Below, piece by piece: positions 59,765-64,000 of a DNA stretch of 64,000 nt; position 1 is the stretch's first letter; every line of letters begins with the position of its first letter. The position numbers and the translations under genes are program-made. The stretch is from Trematomus loennbergii (taxonomy: Eukaryota; Chordata; Actinopteri; Perciformes; Nototheniidae), in contig JAAOOA010000334.1 of NCBI GenBank assembly GCA_012861695.1, forward strand, positions 1 to 64,000, given 5' to 3'. The notes under the pieces are model-generated. The model had not been told where the DNA came from. It saw only the letters and a program-made list of their open reading frames with translations, and ran no database searches.

Positions 59765-61787
59765 TATTGTACACCAAATTAACCTAATTGGCAATAAACC
59801 AAATTCTGATGTTGATTGTACTGCATACTCACCGTTTGTGGAATATATGAATGTATTTTTTATGATTCTTTTGAGGCAGTGAACTGAATGCCATATTTTT
59901 GTTATATCTTTCATATGTAACATGTATTGGAAGCTCCTTAAATGTGAGCTGATTTCAATGTCATATATTTCTCCTGTGGTAAATGTGTTTATTCTGTCCT
60001 GGCCTTCCCTACCAATGTATTCTGTGTTTTATTAAAAGTTGATCTCTTCAAAATCTGTTTCTTGTCTCATTTTTTTTAAACTTAGGGTTATGTTATTCAA
60101 TGTATGTAGCCCCGCCCCTTTTCCCTCTTCCGGCGAGTAAAAGAACCAAAAGACCAAAAATAGAGCCGAAAAACTGTTTCTTTGGCAAGTGGAGGTTGAT
60201 AAAGCTGGTGACGCTATGCAAAGTAAGTCATTATACTTTAACCTGAAGTACTAACACATAATACGGCAATGCTGAAGTCCTAGAGCAGGAGACGGTGAAT
60301 TGTTCCCACCATTTCCACCCTTCAGTCTTAACAGGCGATAACATTTTATTTCCATATGTGCTGCAATAACAACCCGGGACTTCTCTTTGCTGCAGGTAGA
60401 ATGATGATTTAGGGTGCCATCACTTTTGCGTTTTCTCACCTGAAAAAGGTTATGATGTTACGGCTCGAATGTGGTTAATCAATAAGTACCGGTCAGAGAA
60501 AAAACACACTATAAACAGTGTTTTAGAGTGTGTGATAAATACATAATACAGGGATAAACAGGCCAGAGTAATGTCCCAACACCACAGTGTAGCAAGGACT
60601 CTGTTAGCTGAACAAGCATCCTTCAAGCCATATTTGAATACATGTGTCTTTCTATCAGGCTTGATATGGGGAGGTGTACATTTACATACCTGTCAGAGCT
60701 GAAGAAAACTACAGCAACATTTGCTTCATAAAGAACACATTTATCATAGGATAAGAAGGAAGTGGTGTCAAAAGTACTCAAATCCTTTACTAAAAAAAAA
60801 GGTACTCTTCTAAATAAGTAAAACAAATTTAGTAGTAAAAGTCCTGGATGTAAAATGTTATCTTAGTCAAAGTACAGAAGTATTATCAGTTGAAGTTTAT
60901 TTAGGACCTAACGAACTGTAAGCCTACAGCTCCCACTAGTGACCATTCACCCTCCCTTCACCTTTAATGAGAAACAACAACAATATATTTTCTGGAATTA
61001 TCACAGCCTTTTTATTTCTCATTGTCATTCAAACAAACACCTGCAAAGTAATATTTGAGCCAAACAAACCCTTGGCTCTGCCAGAATTACCAGTATCTGT
61101 AATGGGACGTGACAAAAACTGATCATTTCTAAAGCAACTCAGCAGAATCAAGCTTGATCACCTGATTGACGGTTTCAGAAATGTACACCACTTGTCGGAC
61201 ATACCCTCCCAAATCTATGTTGAAATGCATTGGTTCTGTCCAATCAGCTGCAGCGTCCAATGAGTGACCAATACACAATAAGGGGGCGTATCGGCAGTTA
61301 AAAAACTTCACTAAAGGACGCTTTGGCGCTTCCTTGCTCATCTTTCCTGGATCCTCACGCTTTGGGATGGTCTTCAAGATGGCGCACCAAAACAACTTCC
61401 GGTTAAGTTTAGGAGCGGGGAAATGTCCAATTTGGGATGAACCCTAATGCTGTGTCTCAATGTGGATACTTCCCTTCGTACACTGCCACGTTGTGCACTG
61501 TGAACATGTGGGCAGTGTATGAATTTCAACCCTTAAGTGTTGTTGCAAATTGCACATGTGATGCTAGCCACCAAGCAACGTTATTGTTTACGGTACCAAG
61601 TCATTACAGACTACTTAACTAACCCCATGAACTATTTGGTGGCTTCTTTTTGACACCAGTACTGTGGGACATGTATTAAATAGGGAAATAAAAGCACATT
61701 CTTTGGTCTTATTTGTATAGAGCGGATTTCACCAAAGCCCTCAAAAATAGGGGTAACTTTTGACCGTTGTGACGGGTAATGCGGGCA
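59765..61787 (+). other. FAM111 unit C 3' flank, homologous to the unit B flank and tlr2 3' end
   Basis: Includes the FAM111 polyadenylation signal (GGCAATAAACC, about 59790). The copy of 21045-22110 follows, including the tlr2-side minus-strand AGAAATAAAAAGG (about 61010). Homology stops at 61191, and after about 565 bp of unrelated sequence a last shared word (GACCGTTGTGAC, 61762) appears. So the duplicated unit reached almost to the tlr2 stop codon, but no tlr2 exon is present here. Confidence 0.6.
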
Positions 61788-62055
61788 GGGCCGGTTCTGA
61801 CCAATTTGTTGCCCTAGGCGAGATTTTACAACTCTAAAACACCCATATGAAAAAGATTGGTTTGCATTTTAATGATCAAATAAGTATGTGAACATAACCA
61901 ATAACCTAGCATAGCCAATAACAAATAAATATAACGTATTTTATTACAATGTAATAAAATATGTTCCACATTTTCCCTAACTCCACAGCTCCCACACTTA
62001 TCACTGTCACTTTTCCCATGACATACAGCGTACCATTCAATGCTGTGTGATTTAG
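61787..62055. mobile_element. hAT-like terminal fragment
   Basis: CAGGGCCGGTTCTGACC followed by TTGCCCTAGGCGAGATTTT is a well-known hAT-type terminus in fish. The other end was not found. It abuts the end of the unit C homology. Confidence 0.55.
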
Positions 62056-62271
62056 TCTGAGTCTAGCTATCATGATTTCCTCCCTTCTGTTTCTTTATAA
62101 ATATTAATTGTGATTGTCTTTGAACTTTATGATACTCTTTGCCTTTCTGGTCTTTCTCCCACCTTTTCTGCCAGATCTCCATCCCTTTCTTCTTAATGAC
62201 TGCTTTTCCTTCTCCTTCTCCAAGTTGAACTGGTAATGTGATTCCTTTTGTAGTGCACTTTTTGCTCATCT

Positions 62272-62490
62272 ATCAGCACACTCATTCCCTTTCACCCCCT
62301 CATGAGCACACTCGTTCCCTTTCACCCCCTCATGAGCACACTCGTTCCCTTTCACCCCCTCATGAGCACACTCGTTCCCTTTCACCCCCTCATGAGCACA
62401 CTCGTTCCCTTTCACCCCCTCATGAGCACACTCGTTCCCTTTCACCCCCTCATGAGCACACTCGTTCCCTTTCACCCCTCATGAGCAGGC
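62272..62490. repeat. 30-bp minisatellite from an RNase H motif, 7 copies
   Basis: Units read CATGAGCACACTCGTTCCCT then TTCACCCCCT, nearly perfect; on the minus strand each encodes HEGVKGNECA. The last unit lacks one C. Confidence 0.97.
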
Positions 62491-63145
62491 ACCCAGCAGA
62501 ACTGCAGATCTATGCGCCTCTGTGAAGTCTGAACAGGCTGTGGTTCAGTTCTATGAGAATGTCTTCTCTGGCAGTTGTTGTTGACTGTATGCTTTTGAAT
62601 ATGAACAATGAATCTGTGCATATCACCACCCTATCTGGTCTGACCTCTTCAACCCACTGTAATCCTATTATTACTGCCAGCATTTCTGCTGTGTACACTG
62701 ATAGTTGATCTGACGCTCTTTTTGAAATCAATATTTTAAAGTCTGGGACATATATACCAACTCCAACACACTCTTCCTTGTTCTTAGAACCATCTGTGTA
62801 CATGTTGAGGTAATTGTGATAATTACTCCTGAGGTACAAACTTGTTTTGAATCCTACTTCATTTATTTGCCACTCTCTTTTCTTTTCTACAATACTCACA
62901 TCTATATTTACTATTGGAAAGAGCCATGGGGGAACACTACTGAATGGGTTTGATGGTGAAAACTCTAACTCATGCCGTATGTCCTTATTTTTCCTTTACT
63001 TGTCCATCCTAACCCACGCCCTGAAACTTGGAATATTCCCAGCACTCCTGTCATTTTTGTTTGTGACATTTCCTTCCCCACTTCCTTTTAACCTGACCCA
63101 ATAAGCAAGAGCAAGTTTCTCTCTTCTGAGCTCCAATGGAGTCGT

Positions 63146-63230
63146 CTCCTCCTTCTCCTTCTCCTTCTCCTCTCCTTCTCCTTCTCCTTCTCCTTCTCCT
63201 TCTCCTTCTCCTTCTCCTTCTCCTTCACCA
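63146..63230. repeat. (CTCCTT)n microsatellite inside the LINE
   Basis: About 13 units of CTCCTT, read as (Glu-Gly)n on the minus strand within the LINE linker frame. Confidence 0.95.
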
Positions 63231-63330
63231 AAACCTTTTATTTCTTCTCCCAAACAAACAATTCCCTCTGCCTTTGTTCCCTTTGGGCCCCGCCCCCTTT
63301 CCCTCACCTGTATCCAATGCACACCTGACT

Positions 63331-64000
63331 AGCACACCTGATTCCCCTGTCCCTCCCTGAGTGAAAGCAGGAGGGGAGAGAGAGGGACCCACTGCATAGT
63401 ATGGATAGCAGTAAATACAGTGATGGCTCTGTCACAAGTCGTTCTGTTGGCTCCTTTCAGTTCTCTTTATTCATTTTTTTACTTTAATTCATAACCAGAA
63501 AATCCTGCTGGCCTCTTCACTGTGGAATGTGACCAGAGCAGTTGGACCTCCTTTGTGTTGAAATGAACCAATCAGGGTGTGACACACAGGCGTGCATGGT
63601 GACAGTTGCTATGTTACATAGTAATAAATTAAAAACATTCAAAGTACATTACTTTAATTAATTAATGTTCCGCTAAACCCTTTTTAACAAACCTAATATC
63701 TAATTAATAATGTAATGTACACATACAGTATTGTTGTACAATGTTTATATAAATATTGTTATATTATTATTTTATCCTTATTATATTATCTTACTTTAAC
63801 TTCTTAAGTTATATACATATTTTTATTCAATTTTTTATTTTATTTATGTTTTTATTTTATTTGGCCTTGCACATTAACACGCAAATTAAATATGAAAAAT
63901 CTGCCATTATAAAATATACAGAAAAATATATATAAAGTTTATACATTACACAAGTAGTTTTAAAAATTCAGGGTTAATAAAATCAAAGAAAAGGTTGTCT
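63331..64000. other. AT-rich end of window, no gene seen
   Basis: After the LINE fragment the sequence becomes strongly AT-rich (63600-64000). No open frame, inverted repeat or recognisable element was supported. Confidence 0.5.

Larger units (their letters stand above)
62060..63330 (-). mobile_element. I/Nimb-like LINE fragment: connection and RNase H domains
   Basis: Minus-strand frames: 63322-62996 (LELRREKLALAYWVRLKG, linker after the reverse transcriptase) and 62899-62510, an RNase H domain (YTDGSKN; AEMLAVIIGLQWVEE; CTDSLFIFKSIQ). This continues into HEGVKGNECA, the conserved last RNase H motif, here repeated seven times (62272-62490), and then AD-R, a TGA and a basic tail (KKGMEIWQKRWEKDQ). 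The element is 5'-truncated and carries a stop and a frameshift after the repeat. Confidence 0.8.

Noticed and set aside
62272..62490. Regularly spaced repeats resembling a CRISPR array
   Set aside because: There are no unique spacers: the 30-bp units are directly adjacent and encode an RNase H motif of a LINE in an animal genome.
62996..63360. Poly(Glu-Gly) and poly-Leu proteins
   Set aside because: Products of the CTCCTT microsatellite; only the flanking LINE linker residues on the minus strand are meaningful.

Overview
The window is animal nuclear DNA, almost certainly from a ray-finned (percomorph-like) fish. Genes are split by GT-AG introns. The LINE remnants look L2/Maui-like, Rex1-like and I/Nimb-like. 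There are many fish-type hAT and TTAA-flanked miniature transposons, tRNA-derived SINEs, a chromodomain Ty3/gypsy element and a decayed fish endogenous retrovirus. Nothing bacterial is present (no operons, no CRISPR). All family names come from motif recognition, not from a database search.

Host genes. (1) Three paralogues of a FAM111-like gene (two N-terminal ubiquitin-like folds and a C-terminal trypsin-like protease), all on +: copy A at about 0.3-8.1 kb, copy B at 17.0-20.1 kb and copy C at 56.5-59.2 kb. Each is followed by its own copy of the same 3' flank (A to about 14.4 kb, B to about 22.1 kb, C to about 61.8 kb). A and B are multiply frameshifted. C is intact apart from one apparent 1-nt deletion just before the catalytic serine. 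(2) The 3' half of tlr2 on - (22.2-27.0 kb): leucine-rich repeats, LRR-CT, membrane segment and a complete TIR domain, in six exons. (3) The 3' two-thirds of an RNF121/RNF175-type RING membrane protein on + (28.4-32.4 kb), called rnf175 from its similarity and its position beside tlr2. The tlr2 and rnf175 pieces point away from each other, both lack their 5' exons, and an 18-copy 57-bp minisatellite lies between them.

Mobile-element block, 33.7-55 kb. An L2-like LINE tail is followed by a decayed endogenous retrovirus on - (about 34.2-48.5 kb: gag, nucleocapsid zinc knuckle, integrase tail, env leader, env surface/transmembrane junction, LTR-like end). Into it have inserted a 308-bp solo LTR (target duplication CATTG), a 459-bp solo LTR (AATGG), a 1.27-kb inverted-repeat transposon inside gag, and a full-length 5.27-kb Ty3/gypsy chromovirus at 36862-42129. 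The chromovirus has two 433-bp LTRs that look identical, a 5-bp target duplication and open gag and pol frames, so it is very young. Two 5'-truncated LINEs (49.85-52.2 kb and 52.95-54.9 kb) separate this block from FAM111 copy C. The window ends in an I/Nimb-type LINE whose RNase H motif has expanded into a 30-bp minisatellite.

Reading the history. Target-site duplications and empty sites in paralogous copies order many insertions. A TA-flanked palindromic element in the 3' flank of copies B and C, missing from A, and a shared 1-nt deletion make B and C sister copies. Exon 3 types give a conflicting signal and point to recombination between copies. The window thus shows an expanding, repeatedly broken protease family next to an innate-immune receptor. 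Frequent 1-2-nt frame breaks could partly be consensus errors of a long-read assembly; this cannot be settled from the sequence alone.
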